From NCBI GenBank assembly GCA_013365325.1, contig JABVXV010000040.1:186001-250000 (forward strand): 64,000 bases of DNA. Reading direction: 5' to 3'. This DNA comes from Dipetalonema caudispina (lineage: Eukaryota > Nematoda > Chromadorea > Rhabditida > Onchocercidae). The translations under genes were made by a program, and so were the position numbers. The notes under the pieces are model-generated. The model worked only from the letters and a program-made list of their open reading frames with translations, had not been told where the DNA came from and ran no database searches. How positions within the stretch are numbered: position 1 is the stretch's first letter; each line of letters begins with the position of its first letter. Of the stretch, positions 42,001-51,417 are shown piece by piece.

Positions 42001-42151
42001 TTTCTTTTATGAATGATTTAATTTCAGAGGACGAAGTAATGTATGGTACAGTAAAGTATATGGACAGCTTATTGCTCGTCAACTTTCACGATTGCGTGAT
42101 TCATTTAAACAATTTACACGTGTTGATGATGGTCCTGAAACAAAAGTTTGA
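2306..42151 (+). CDS. gei-1: DLC-family RhoGAP with SAM, RhoGAP and START domains (5' partial)
   Basis: Rho GTPase-activating protein of the DLC1/STARD8/STARD13 family, which switches off Rho at focal adhesions and the actin cortex; gei-1 is the C. elegans member. Exons, joined by matching phase: 2306-2385, 3789-3919, 4392-4570, 4964-5171, 5490-5589, 5719-5838, 6623-6812, 7074-7259, 8921-9529, 9903-10064, 21438-21782, 23376-23540, 23767-23858, 23942-24056, 24186-24285, 24347-24415, 26512-26724, 27049-27299, 27373-27570, 27720-27759, 31711-31782, 31983-32128, 32436-32519, 32846-32936, 33159-33357, 33606-33731, 34869-35182, 35899-36520, 36872-37053, 37457-37641, 38035-38243, 38550-38727, 39045-39237, 39605-39834, 40047-40146, 40225-40355, 40616-40701, 40843-41107, 41227-41390, 41503-41631, 41772-41951, 42028-42151. 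They sum to 7,563 nt, giving at least 2,520 residues. SAM lies near residues 1185-1257, polyQ near 1540-1592, RhoGAP near 2055-2270 and START near 2322-2515. The family motif RRDSGVG is in exon 38035-38243. Human DLC1 forms are shorter. Exons from 31711 on are secure by homology. Those before are supported only by splice phase, and the 11.4-kb intron could instead separate two genes. Confidence 0.85.
7074..7280 (+). other. gei-1: Exon with a read-through stop: possible short isoform end
   Basis: After a good acceptor (CAATTTCAG) the frame runs 62 codons to a possible donor AAAAAA|GTATCG at 7259/7260. If that donor is not used the same frame reaches TAA at 7278-7280, seven codons later. Either the exon splices in phase 0 to 8921 or 9903, or it ends a short N-terminal protein. 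The donor is weak, so both outcomes are plausible. Confidence 0.4.
7285..8240. repeat. Degenerate AT-rich tandem repeat in an intron
   Basis: Many imperfect copies of a unit close to TTAATTATTCAAGTAT (about 16 bp, with 8-bp sub-phrases such as ATTCAAGT and TATTTAAT) fill 7290-7555 and 7725-8240. About 170 bp of unrelated sequence separates the two blocks. Copies differ by point changes and small length changes, which suggests an old minisatellite. It lies between exons 7074-7259 and 8921-9529. Confidence 0.8.
8855..9529 (+). other. gei-1: Alternative first exon, or internal exon from 8921
   Basis: A 225-codon open frame ends at a strong donor (AAG|GTAAG, phase 0). It can start at ATG 8855 (MAKLSWDELCGYNII...), or be entered at the strong acceptor ACCTTTTCAG|GAT at 8921, which is in the same frame. 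So the locus may have an internal promoter giving a protein that starts here, besides the full-length form. The sequence is Ser/Arg-rich and probably disordered, with a basic patch WRFFSRKKYPSLKKYLK. Confidence 0.5.
10096..10132. repeat. (TG)n microsatellite just after an exon
   Basis: An uninterrupted TG dinucleotide run begins about 30 bp downstream of the donor at 10064/10065, at the 5' end of the 11.4-kb intron. Confidence 0.95.
18268..18368. repeat. Long (TG)n microsatellite
   Basis: About 100 bp of TG repeat with a few early TATG interruptions. Open frames over it (Val-Cys repeats) are repeat translation and not genes. Confidence 0.97.
24416..26511. other. Intron without recognised features
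   Basis: A 2.1-kb intron in phase 1. It contains long T and A homopolymer runs (around 24700, 25205 and 26000) and no convincing exon. The acceptor may be 26511/26512 (ATCCACAG) or 26481/26482 (TGTTGCAG). The 30-bp difference keeps the frame, so both may be used. Confidence 0.6.
27760..31710. other. 4-kb intron before the SAM exons
   Basis: Phase-1 intron between the short exon 27720-27759 and the first SAM exon. It contains one copy of an 85-bp dispersed repeat (29108-29192), homopolymer runs near 29580, and several open frames without splice support, the longest a 136-codon plus-strand frame at 28287-28697. Confidence 0.6.
29100..29192 (-). repeat. Dispersed 85-bp repeat, copy A, with oligo(A) end
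   Basis: By eye, 80 of 85 positions from 29108 match 32596-32680 in the same orientation without gaps. Read on the minus strand the element ends in an oligo(A) run, like a short retroposon tail. No target-site duplication could be defined with confidence. Confidence 0.85.
31711..32128 (+). other. gei-1: SAM domain exons of the DLC-family gene
   Basis: Two exons (31711-31782 and 31983-32128) encode the DLC-type SAM domain. The first carries WLRDAGFPQYARLYE and the second FPIDIRSVKRDHEFLDDDSL followed by RRLNALNRCAIMKVE. These match the signature WLR..GFPQYAQLYED..FPIDI..VK.DH.FL known from vertebrate DLC proteins. The acidic exon 32436-32519 and the exon with KWKYQRNSQTWSR (32846-32936) continue the same colinear match. 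The SAM domain is a protein-protein interaction module in this family. Confidence 0.93.
32583..32680 (-). repeat. Dispersed 85-bp repeat, copy B, with oligo(A) end
   Basis: Second copy of the repeat seen at 29100-29192, in the intron after exon 32436-32519. On the minus strand it ends in a longer oligo(A) run. The two copies are direct repeats that flank the SAM-domain exons of the same gene. Confidence 0.85.
34509..34795. repeat. AAT/AAAT microsatellite next to an exon acceptor
   Basis: Nearly 290 bp of TAA and TAAA repeats in the intron between 33731 and 34869. It ends about 75 bp before the acceptor of the exon starting at 34869. The Tyr/Leu/Ile-rich minus-strand frames across it are repeat translation. 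Confidence 0.97.
35931..36089 (+). repeat. gei-1: In-frame (CAA)n tract encoding polyglutamine
   Basis: 53 codons inside exon 35899-36520 read as Gln with three His, almost all CAA and few CAG. The tract sits in the linker between the SAM and RhoGAP domains. Other frames give polyThr, polyAsn and, on the other strand, polyVal, none of which are genes. Confidence 0.95.
39605..41107 (+). other. gei-1: RhoGAP domain exons of the DLC-family gene
   Basis: Exons 39605-39834, 40047-40146, 40225-40355, 40616-40701 and 40843-41107 encode the GAP domain. The arginine finger is the Arg of GIFRKSGVRSRI in the first exon. YFRELPEPLMT, LLPDEHREALQTLLYFL and MTPQNLAVCFAPSLF follow in the order known for RhoGAP folds. 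All introns are in phase with one another. The catalytic arginine and the structural Asn of the PQNLAV motif are present, so GAP activity is expected. Confidence 0.95.
41227..42151 (+). other. gei-1: START lipid-binding domain exons and stop codon
   Basis: Exons 41227-41390, 41503-41631, 41772-41951 and 42028-42151 encode the C-terminal START domain. Landmarks are IWDVQIINWRTVAIL, TRDATVVRLWRTDL, VLLSQFLVEPIAGRSRVTYI and RIDL-like TRTDLRG, followed by a short tail ending in TKV and TGA. This is colinear with the STARD8/12/13 START domain, which binds lipid and is the usual C-terminus of the family. Confidence 0.94.
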
Positions 42152-43534
42152 TTCATAATTTCACGCATAATTAGGTATTGTTTGTATACATTTTACTAAA
42201 ACTGCGACTAAAATCCTTCTGTTGATTTATTTCTATGGATAACATATCCTATGATAAGGATCTGTATCAGTAAACGGGGCTTATCTGACTCCAATTTTTT
42301 TCTTTTTTGGTAAATTGTTGTGATATGATGTTCAATGTTTTTTTTTTCTTCTCGGAATGATTACCGAATGCATCATCATCATCACTCCATTCATTGATAT
42401 CTAGTTCACTTATAAATTTTTTATTTCACTATCGTATCATATGAAATTTGTTCCATTTTAATTGCTAACGATCGTTTCTAATTCCCAATGTTAATTTCAT
42501 TAACGCTGCCAGTTATTGATATTATTAAAACAATTATACTTCTACTTTGTATGATTATAACTTATTCCTTTCTCTTCTGAAGTAATAATACTGCTACTAC
42601 TACATGCTCTCATGTAGTTGTGAACTTTCTCTCTCCAAAAGTATGCTGTACAATGATTTTTTTTCATTCCTTTCTTTGTACAATTTGGATTACGAAATGA
42701 ATATTAGGTCTTTACTAGTAAGTGTTAAATTCCTTGCAACAATTCTGTAGGAATTTCAGCATTCTTCCTTCATTCTCATCTAGGCATTTCACTCTTATAA
42801 GCTTCCCCCGCTCATCACATGTGTATTATTGCTGTATTTTTTTTCAATGATATGTATTTAAGGAAAAATTGCTTCATTTTGCGCTTCCCATTTGCTGCTT
42901 TTATTTCTTGATTTGTGACTGTAACAAATTTGTTGCCATGTTGTCTCAAAAAAAAAGAAAAGTTGATAGGTAAATTTTAAAGTGTCATTGTCATCAGAAA
43001 ACATCTTAATTTTTTTTGAATTAATTGAAGAAATTGTACTTTGTTTTAAAAAAAATTAATGCTTTTTATCTTAAAATTGCTTTTAAATCGAAGTTTCAAA
43101 CTTTGAGTTCAGTTTCTATTTTAAACGCTCTGAATTTGCGGGTTTCAATTAATTGATAAAATCAATTAGTTTAATATGAAATCTCAGAATCTTTCAAAAA
43201 TTTTACTTTTTGAAGAACGATTGAGCACATTCTTCACTTCACTTTTGCGTCAAAATATTTGTATTAGAATTAATAGGTTACAATTGGTATGGACATTAGA
43301 ATAGCTTTTTTTTTTCGGTTATGATTTCTCCATTATGAATCCGTGCAAGCTGAGAAGAATAAATTCGAGAGAGAAGTTTCATTTTTTGATGTTTGAAATT
43401 CTAAACATCCTTCAAGACTTAGATGACCAACACAGAGGTCAAGTTTGCATATACATTTAGAACTTAAACATTTAGCCAAGTATTAGAATGATTCATATTG
43501 TTATCACATTGATATGGCGTAAAGTTCACCATTA
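42152..43534. other. Convergent 3' intergenic region
   Basis: Lies between the TGA of the plus-strand DLC gene and the TGA of the minus-strand gene, so it should hold both 3' UTRs. It is AT-rich with several oligo-T and oligo-A runs. I found no clear AATAAA close to either stop and no further gene. Confidence 0.6.
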
Positions 43535-45686
43535 TCAAGGAACGAGTAAATGAGTTGGTATGCCAAAGGAATGCATTTGTTCCCTATTCAAATTTCTCCA
43601 ACTTGGAAAATAAGTAATCAAAGCACGAAAGCTTTGCTTGAGCAGTGTTTCCGGATTTCTGGAAAGCAGTAGAAAAGAATCAATTTGCGCTTGATTAGCC
43701 ATTTGTAATATTTTTTTCCGAAGCATGACCACGGTACCGTTGTAAGTGACGTCCAGTGTTAGTTCATCGAATTTACATTTTGGAAGCCAATCTAGACGAT
43801 ACCATGTAAATGTTTGCATTTCCACAACACATATCTGCAACGAATTGATATTGTTAAAGTTGCTATGCTTTGTAATATGAAACCAGGAAAAGTCAAATTT
43901 TCGAAAATCAATTGTCGAAATCTTGAAGTATGAGAAAAATCTTAGAAGCAAGACTTTCTCGTTTGATAATCTTTAAGGTGGCCGAGAAGTCTGTCCATCT
44001 ATTTAAGCAAGTATGTGGAATGAAATTTTAATCTAGTTCACTTTGGTAAACTTCAACAGCAAAAAGACCGGAATGCATGCTAAACTTCTCGAAAACATAG
44101 CTAATTTTTGTGATGTGAAAATTTCGGGTGCCACTACTAATATTTTGCAGTGATCACAGAAAAAGCCATTGACGGTGTTGCAGTAATAAAAGTAATATAG
44201 AAAACGAAAAAGCGAATAACACTTCTCAAAAGCTTCAAGAAGTTTATATTAGCTTCCGATTTTCTGAAGCTAAAATGCCAATCCTTCAACAGCAAAGCTT
44301 TAAGCTTCCACTGCTAAAGTTATTATTAACAGTGAACATGAGTGAAGAAAGAGATCGCAAGATATTCAAAATGAGATCAAAAGTGAGTATAACTTCCTGA
44401 AAGGACGAGAAACCGGAAATCTAAAAATGCCTTTAAAGTACAGGCAGTCATTTGAGGCTCAGGACGGTCGATCCGCAAACAGCACTTCAAACAGCTAAAA
44501 TTTTTTTGACATTGCTAGCGGAATCATAGTTTCCTTCTTGCACCTTTCCTCGCTGCTCATACCACAAAACTTTTTCAGTTACTTATCTGTTTCCCATCAA
44601 GTATTTCAGGATTGAAATGAATATTCCACGCAAGTAGTGAAGAAAATTGACGTTTGTATAAACGTGAAAACAATTCTATAGAAGTAAACGATAAACATGT
44701 AAGCACACCTCACAACGAGCAGAATCCTGATTAACAGTATCGTAGGGTTCCAAAAACTCCGCTATTATCCATAGCCACCCATCTCGTCCCACGTGTTTCA
44801 CGCGTCTAATAAGTGTAGCAGGACTTCTCACTTGCTGTGATGTTTCATCCTGTGCTACTTCTTGTTCTACTCGTTGTTGCTGTTGTTGTTGAATAGCCGG
44901 TAGACTGTTTCCAATGATGCCTGTTGCTTTTGTACGTACAATTTCCAATTCACCGGTGTGCAAATTGGCTCGAACTAAACGGCCTGTTAAATATTTTATT
45001 TCTGCATGGGTAGTTATTGAGGAACTTTCAAATAAATACATGTAGTTACCGTCAACCCAGGGTTGACCGCAAAAACGTAGGCCAGACATGCGTGCAGTGA
45101 GGAAAACAGACCGCACTGGTGTATCCAAACCAATTTGGGCCACATAGAAATTTCGAATCTGATCATGTTGGGACATGAAAATGATGCCTCGTTCAGGAGA
45201 GGCTCTTGCAGAGCTCCAGAAATGTGAATTGTTGTTCAATTGATAAAAGAGAGTTTTCCGAATCCGAATTAATTCCTGGAAGTGATCGAATCGAACTGCG
45301 TAGACATGGAAGCATCCGGAACTGCAACACACCAATATTCCTTCCAGAGAATCGATCTCATATAGATGTTTCATCTGTAAAGAAGGTGGCAAGTTGATGA
45401 CTGCGTAACGTCGAGCGGCCCCTCGATGTAAATCCCATACGAAGAGCTGAGATTGCAATTTCGTGGGATCCTCACCGATCACGTATACGTATCGTGCATC
45501 TCTGCTCACCGAGTAATGATAAGTTATGTTTGGATAAACCAAATCATCGATTCTTTCATTCGCCAATGGAAAAATTTTTCGCGGTTTACAACGGATAGTT
45601 CCAATATTTTGCTTATCTTCGCTTTTTCCATTTCCGCCATTATTGGCAGAATTATGGCCGTTGCTGCCCAATGCGGAGTCAATCAT
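43535..45686 (-). CDS. Unrecognised 425-residue protein, possibly beta-propeller-like
   Basis: Two exons on the minus strand, 45686-44709 (326 codons, phase-0 donor GAG|GTGTGC) and 43834-43535 (99 residues and TGA), with acceptor GTTGCAG|ATA. The protein starts at the only good ATG (MIDSALGSN), followed by a short Asn/Gly-rich leader. The body shows alternating beta-strand-like blocks such as RDARYVYVIGED, QLFVWDLHRG, EGILVCCSSGCFHVYAV and VDGNYMYLF, reminiscent of WD/kelch propeller blades, but no repeat signature is clear. A Gln run (about residues 270-276) interrupts the middle. The C-terminal exon ends in a Leu-rich helical region (FPSWRNLNREQMHSFGIP) that I do not recognise. No signal peptide or membrane segment is seen. 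It is convergent with the DLC gene and divergent from the next gene. Confidence 0.8.
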
Positions 45687-46482
45687 TTCGTTTGGATTCG
45701 AGTGCTAATTTGATTCTCTTCTAATGAATTTCCCTTTGTATGCTCTGAAGATTAGTGGCTTATTCAATACCGTTTATGATGTGAAATTTGAATTTAGCTA
45801 CAGAAATTAATAGAACTTTGAAATGTCAGATAGATGGTTGATACAGCTTCTTGTAAATGATCATTTCTAGTGTGATACAAACTATGATTTAACCTTTTTA
45901 TGCAGATCATAAGTTCAAGTTAATTTTTGAAATTTGAAAATCTTTGCTAGAATATAGTCTTTGTGCTACATTTCAAAAGAGTTCACAATGAACACTTCCA
46001 CCGTTTTGATAAAATAAAATATAATGCGTGCAGCATCGTTCATGAATAACTTACTATTGGTGTAAGTTGGTTAAACTTGCATGCATTGCGTGAAATTTAA
46101 AACACTGCTACTTCACGTGCCGGTTGTAATAAATTAAAATGATTCAGTAAGCTCTGTGACATTTCTTTTATAATCATTTCCTTCGGGAAAACAAAAGAGG
46201 CGCAAAAAATTAATTTACTTAAGGAGACTTTTTCATAGCAACGATTCATTTTAGCTTGTTTACTTTGTCACTTACAGTTGCACTTCCGGTAACATTATTA
46301 TCCAATCGTTGTGATTTGAATCTTTTCATCGATCTCACAATTGATTTTAAACAAACAAACTGTAGAATTTTCATCGATTGAGAACTTATTTTTCTCAATT
46401 TTATATTCGTTAATCTGATTTTCTTAGCTTATCACTAAAAATTTTCCATTTTCCTGAAGCTATCCAAAGAAATAAATTGCAG
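45687..46482. promoter_or_regulatory. Divergent intergenic region, probable bidirectional promoter
   Basis: About 800 bp between the ATG of the minus-strand gene (45686) and the splice acceptor before the plus-strand gene (46488). It should contain both promoters. It is AT-rich, and I could not define individual control motifs. Confidence 0.5.
46473..46482 (+). promoter_or_regulatory. Candidate spliced-leader trans-splice acceptor
   Basis: AAATTGCAG ends at 46482, five bases before the ATG at 46488, with no upstream exon recognised. This is the usual arrangement of a nematode trans-splice site. It could also be an ordinary acceptor of an upstream non-coding exon. Confidence 0.45.
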
Positions 46483-46487
46483 GTCGG

Positions 46488-47784
46488 ATGGATATTACTG
46501 AAAATGGATTCTTAGCAGCTACAGCAATTATTGGTGGTATAATGAGCGTTGCGCTTTCAAGCATTTTAAATTGCGCCAAAAGGCAAAGCACTGGAAGCCG
46601 AAAAGGTTTAATAATTTGTTACCGAGATTTTTTAAATCTAATTATAAAGTAAATTTAGTATTGAAGCAAAAATGGTTATATCCTTGCGACAAATTGGCTG
46701 AAACGTCCACAGCGTCCAAACGTCACAAAGGATTAAATTTGAGTTGGTGCGATTCGGGCCAAAGAAAAAACATTGCAGAAACGAAGGTTTTTTGGTGTTT
46801 TCTCAAATCATTGTTAATCATTAACTTTATCTAGATATCATGAATTTATTTGCCAGTCGTATCAGATTCTCTCTTGAATAAAATTTTGACATTTTGTTTG
46901 AGATTTATTAACGAATTAGAAATCTTTCGAAATAATCGATTCGAATTTCTTCCTTTATTTATTTTTTATGTGTTAGTTATATTAACGTTTACCACGTAAT
47001 TATCCTTAGGAAATGAAAGAAATCGCTGACAATTCGCAAAAAATGATTGAACTATTACCCACTTTCATTACTTATGTTGCGGATAATGGTAACTTTATCA
47101 TCAAAATTATTAAAAATATAAAATATTTTAGCACCATATTTCTGTTCAGAGAAATTGATCAGGATAGAAATTTGAATTTTCGAAGATCGTAGCAATAGTT
47201 TATTTTGTGCATCAGCTATCTTGAACAGAGCAAAAGTTACTTCATTCTTAATATTCTTCAGATAAAGTAGATGTAGTGAAAACTGTTCTTACGGAAATTA
47301 TGGAAAAGACAGCCATTTGCCATAAATTAACAAAATTTTCTCTTCAGTTTCAGTAAACAATGATAAAATGGAAGAACAAACGGCAGTAGCAGAAATCGGT
47401 ACCACAACTACTCAGATGACGAGCACTCTCACTACTATACAGTCACGTGGGAATCTGAATCCAAATTTGAATTTGAATCATATGGTGTCCAAATCGAACA
47501 GTAACTTTGAAATGGGTAATGGTAACGAAGAATTACCAGATAAACTTGAATCAAATGTTGATGACAAATCAATTTCATTGAAGGAAAAGAGTTGGATTAG
47601 TAGACACTGCTGTCCACACAGCCATGGTGAAGGTCATCAGATTCCTATCAAACATAAAAGTTGTGATGAAATGATGCTAGAAAAGAAAATGATTGGAGAA
47701 TACAAATTATTGAAATCAGTAGCAGAAATGGTACAAAAATACGAGGAGAAGTCACGTCTAGAATGTAAACAAGATAATTTTTAA
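46488..47784 (+). CDS. Small single-pass membrane protein with a Cys/His-rich tail
   Basis: Four exons (46488-46605, 46659-46786, 47010-47088, 47348-47784) encode 253 residues with intron phases 1, 0 and 1. The first intron is only 53 bp. A short N-terminus (MDITENG) precedes one hydrophobic segment (about residues 8-28, FLAATAIIGGIMSVALSSIL), a juxtamembrane Cys and basic residues (NCAKRQ..R). That suggests a membrane anchor with the long C-terminal part in the cytosol. The tail is Ser/Thr/Lys-rich, includes the cluster RHCCPHSHGEGH...KHKSC, and ends in a helical Lys/Glu-rich stretch. I do not recognise the family. Exon pattern and topology match the gene at 50,136. The last acceptor may be 47347 or 47353 (six bases, same frame). 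Confidence 0.75.
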
Positions 47785-47787
47785 AGA

Positions 47788-47793
47788 AATAAA
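47788..47793 (+). terminator. Possible polyadenylation signal AATAAA
   Basis: AATAAA lies three bases after the TAA stop of the gene ending at 47784, which would give a very short 3' UTR. Its position is compatible with the compact UTRs of nematodes but is unproven. Confidence 0.4.
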
Positions 47794-49300
47794 CAAACAG
47801 CATTGCACGACTTCATATTTATTTCACGTTGAATTAATGACTCCCATTATTGAATATCGATCTAATGATAGAATTTGCATTGATTTCAATGGTGATAAAC
47901 TTTACATTTTCAACCCTTTCTTACATTTACTTTTTAAGAGATACTTCTATTACTCAATGGTATATTACATAAATATTGAAATTACCACTATTTTTACTGT
48001 TAGAATTAATTCGCGCATTTCTTGTTTTAGAATTTCCGTTTATCACTTTTTAAAAATTATGGATAGGGAAGAAATTCTTTTCAAGAATTATTACTTTTAT
48101 TTCCATATATCGAGACTCATTACACCAGGTAGATTTTTTAATTTTCATCTTTGATAAAACCATTTTAAATAATTCATCGCTTCCATAATGATCAAGTCAA
48201 AGTGTACAAGAAATACGAAATGAAAAAGAAAGGAAGGATAGACGAAGAATTGAATGGTTTGTAAATTTATATAAATATGAATCAAAATTTGAGAAATGAC
48301 ATTATAATGGAACATTGCTGGCATTTGCGATAGGAATTTACTTTGAACTTCCAAAAATGGGAATTTTTTGTCTAACACTTCTCCATTTTTTACATCTAAA
48401 CACTTGGTTTTCATGAAAAATCATAAATTGAGAATCTGATATCTTTTTCTTAAAGTCTGGCATGCTTATTTGAAATTTCCTGTGAAAGGTCAGGAATCTT
48501 TCATTGTCTAAACTTTTTTATTACTCCAATGAAGTTACAACCACGTGTTGGACATTGATGAAATGAATAATTACAAGTATACCTGAAAGACAAAATCAAA
48601 AAAGTACGAATCTTTTCTAGCAAAGTAACATAAAAACTAAAGGCGTCTTTTTTTTTCGGACTGAAATAACAAGAATAAGAAGAATAAATTTATATCATTG
48701 AATTGAATTTAACAATAAGCCTTGAAGTGATATTTTGATTTCCATAAATATTGCTGAATCGATATATGATAAATTTGATGATATGTTCAAGACAAGAATA
48801 GTTTAACATTAAATTTCAATATATATACATTGAATCTAGTCGCCATCTCTTTTTTTCCGGAATATTGCAAGCTACTTCAACGGAATAACTGAGAAGTGTC
48901 AATTTCTCCATATGCCTAAAATTTTATAGGCATATTACTAAGCAGCTAGGCTAATCCAATAGCCATAAAGAAAGCCAATAAATAAATGAGAAACTAAATT
49001 CGATCCAAGTACCTGAACAACAACATTTGTTTGGCATTTAATAAAAGCTGTTAATATTGCATTATTAGCTTAAATTTGAAAAAAAATTACTAACAGCAGA
49101 AGGTGGTCAATAGAAGATGAAAACTTTCAGAATACGAACAATATTATATCTTTTAATATATCTGAAGTTCATACTTTATTATCAAAGTAAAGAAAGTCAC
49201 CTAAAACCGTAATTATTCAATTACTACTGGTCATTCACTGAACTTTAACTTTCATGTCCTGAAATAGTCCACGAAATCAATTCCAATTGTGTCCTCAGAA

Positions 49301-49490
49301 ACAAAATTAGGGATAAATTCGTAAGTTATAGAAAAGTAAATGAGTAAATAAGAAACAATAAGTTAAATGTAAATTCCTGTTGAAAACTTCAGAAATTTTC
49401 ATTCTTGCGATTAAAAAAAAAGTCGATAATCGTTCATGTAGAAATTTTAAGATATTTTAAATGAAGTAATTTATAAGAAACTTCTGGGCA
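49301..49490. repeat. Diverged duplicated block, copy 1
   Basis: ACAAAATTAGG.....AAATGAGTAAATAAGAAA...AAGTTAAATGTAA and, further on, TTTTAAGATATTTTAAAT.AAG recur in the same order at 49868-50075. Identity is moderate, with small length differences, which suggests an old tandem duplication upstream of the gene at 50,136. Confidence 0.5.
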
Positions 49491-49867
49491 CTAAACAATT
49501 AAATCAAAGTGATTTGTTGCGTGTCAGGCACATACTCTGTGATGCGTAAAAGCGCTCCTATCATCACGAATGTCATTCTATAAGTTGAAAAAATTTTAAA
49601 GTCACAGAGTACTTCATTTTTATGTTTGGTTGTGAGCGGTGTCTTAAAAAAAGCTAAATTTTTATCCTGTAATCAATTTCATGCTGATGTAGGATGAGGA
49701 AAGTTATACTATTAACATGAAATGACAGATTGAAATTTAAAATCTTTTAGAATTTCATTCCTCAAAAAATTAAGAATAGATTTAACATAAAAAGCTTGGA
49801 GAAAAAGCTTGGAAAAAACAGCACCATTAATTTTAAAGGTTTCGTTCAGTCACTTATGAATATGCGA

Positions 49868-50075
49868 ACAAAATTAGGAAGAAATTTAAGTTCAAGAAAA
49901 ATAAACGAGTAAATAAGAAATGATAAGCTGAATGTTAATAATAACAGTTAACATAACATTGATGTATTTTTATCTGTAACGAAAAAATTTTGAAACTATC
50001 AACAAATCGAAAAGCATTCATCAAAAGATTTTAAAATATCTTAAATAAAGCATCAATCTATGAAGAGTTCTTAGA
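49868..50075. repeat. Diverged duplicated block, copy 2
   Basis: Partner of 49301-49490, carrying ACAAAATTAGGAAG, AAACGAGTAAATAAGAAA and GATTTTAAAATATCTTAAAT in the same order. It ends about 60 bp before the start codon of the next gene, so it probably includes the proximal promoter. Confidence 0.5.
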
Positions 50076-50120
50076 CATAACTTATTGGTCTTAAATGCAG
50101 CATTTTTAAATATAATTAAT

Positions 50121-50129
50121 TATGTTTAG
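50121..50129 (+). promoter_or_regulatory. Candidate spliced-leader trans-splice acceptor
   Basis: TATGTTTAG ends six bases before the ATG at 50136, the same arrangement as at 46,482. No upstream exon is seen. Confidence 0.4.
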
Positions 50130-50135
50130 ATATAA

Positions 50136-51194
50136 ATGTATTCCGTGCTAAGTGAAGCATTAATTGCATCATCATATCTCATATTCATTGCTATTGTTAT
50201 TGTCATTTCAGCTATCACCGATTGTTCCAAGAAAAAAGGTCAATTTTACAACAAACATTGCAGTGCTTTCAATAAACTGAAATGCATTGACCCCGATATG
50301 ATTGAATTGTACTGTTACTATCATTTGGCTTGCTAAACTACCAAAAGTTGATCTGAATGCAAATTTGTTGCTCTTAATTTTATGTGAAAATTTTGATGGT
50401 TCATCCAAACCGAAAGATTTTTGCAGAACTAATTGTTGAACCGACACAGCCTTCCTTGAGAGATAATTCCGAAATTGGTGTATTCAATAGGGACGGTGAA
50501 ACCGATATTGAAATGCCTTCACATTCACATGTCTGTATAAAAAGCTGAGTTTATAGAGTTTTCAAATTTAATTCAGTTTAGTATGGCATTAAAAGATAAA
50601 ATATTAACAGAAAAAGTGATTTTACCGAATTTAGAAGTTTAAAGAAACTGGTGAAAACAAAGAATCAGATGGAAGAAAATTAAGTGAAGTGAAGAAGCTC
50701 GATGATAAAGAGAAGAAGAAAGAGCTGGAATCGAATCCGAACTCGAAAGAATCTGAAAACCGTCATTCTGCTAAAGAGAAACATTCTCGAAAGGATGAAC
50801 CATCCGCAAAAAATGATAATAGAGGTGGAGAATCGGAAGGTAAGGATCAGGAATCTGCAAAGCAAAAACAACTATCGGATATTAAAGGATCCAATCGTGA
50901 AAATAAAGAAGAGCCAGCAGAAAAACGGAAAAGTTGGAAATCTGAAAAACATAGAAGTGGTAGTTTTTCTGCAAATTTTTCATTTAAATTTAATTCACTC
51001 TTTATATTCCATCTGAAATTTCGCATGGGTTTTCTTTTGAAAATGAAAAGATAGAAGAAAGCTTAGCGTTGTTCGATAAAATTAATTTAATTATAGATAA
51101 ACAAAATTTTAATCAAAGTGAACAAGTAGTAGCTGATGATGGACAGAAGAAAGAAGAAAATGAACGAAAAGAAGTCAGTTTCATCTGTGTCTAG
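50136..51194 (+). CDS. Small single-pass membrane protein with a Lys/Glu-rich tail
   Basis: Four exons (50136-50238, 50427-50530, 50635-50959, 51055-51194) encode 223 residues with intron phases 1, 0 and 1. A short N-terminus (MYSVLSEALIASS) leads into one very hydrophobic segment (YLIFIAIVIVISAI), then a juxtamembrane Cys and lysines (TDCSKKK). This suggests a membrane anchor with a cytosolic tail. The tail is almost entirely charged low-complexity sequence (KEKKKELESN, EKHSRKDEPS, GGESEGKDQES) and ends EVSFICV. No family is recognised. Exon number, phases, membrane anchor and Cys/basic junction match the gene at 46,488, so the two are probably divergent paralogues. Splicing at 50959/51055 is chosen by phase; reading through gives a different end at 51054. 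Confidence 0.65.
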
Positions 51195-51417
51195 CTAAAA
51201 CAATATGCTTTTTAATTGCAGAAGTATATTTCAATACTTTGAGACTTTTTTGATGAAATTCGTATCATTCCATATGAACTTTAACCTTACAATTCCATCA
51301 TGATGCAATCGACGAATATGATATTTCTGGAAATTTTAAGAGAAGATTATGCTTCCCGTTCTAGCTGAGATTCTGAAACATTTAGCACTTAACTGAATAT
51401 CTGATAAACAAAGTAAT

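Larger units (their letters stand above)
47794..50120. other. Intergenic region with a diverged internal duplication
   Basis: No convincing gene. The frame at 47837-48154 is Phe/Ile/Tyr-rich and lacks support. The last 850 bp hold two diverged copies of one block, 49301-49490 and 49868-50075, listed separately. Confidence 0.55.

Noticed and set aside
46606..46658. Read-through of the 53-bp intron in the first membrane-protein gene
   Set aside because: Splicing keeps a long open frame and the phase needed by the next exon, whereas reading through meets a stop.
47264..47346. Extra exon in the first membrane-protein gene
   Set aside because: Good acceptor and open frame, but no donor keeps phase with the next exon.
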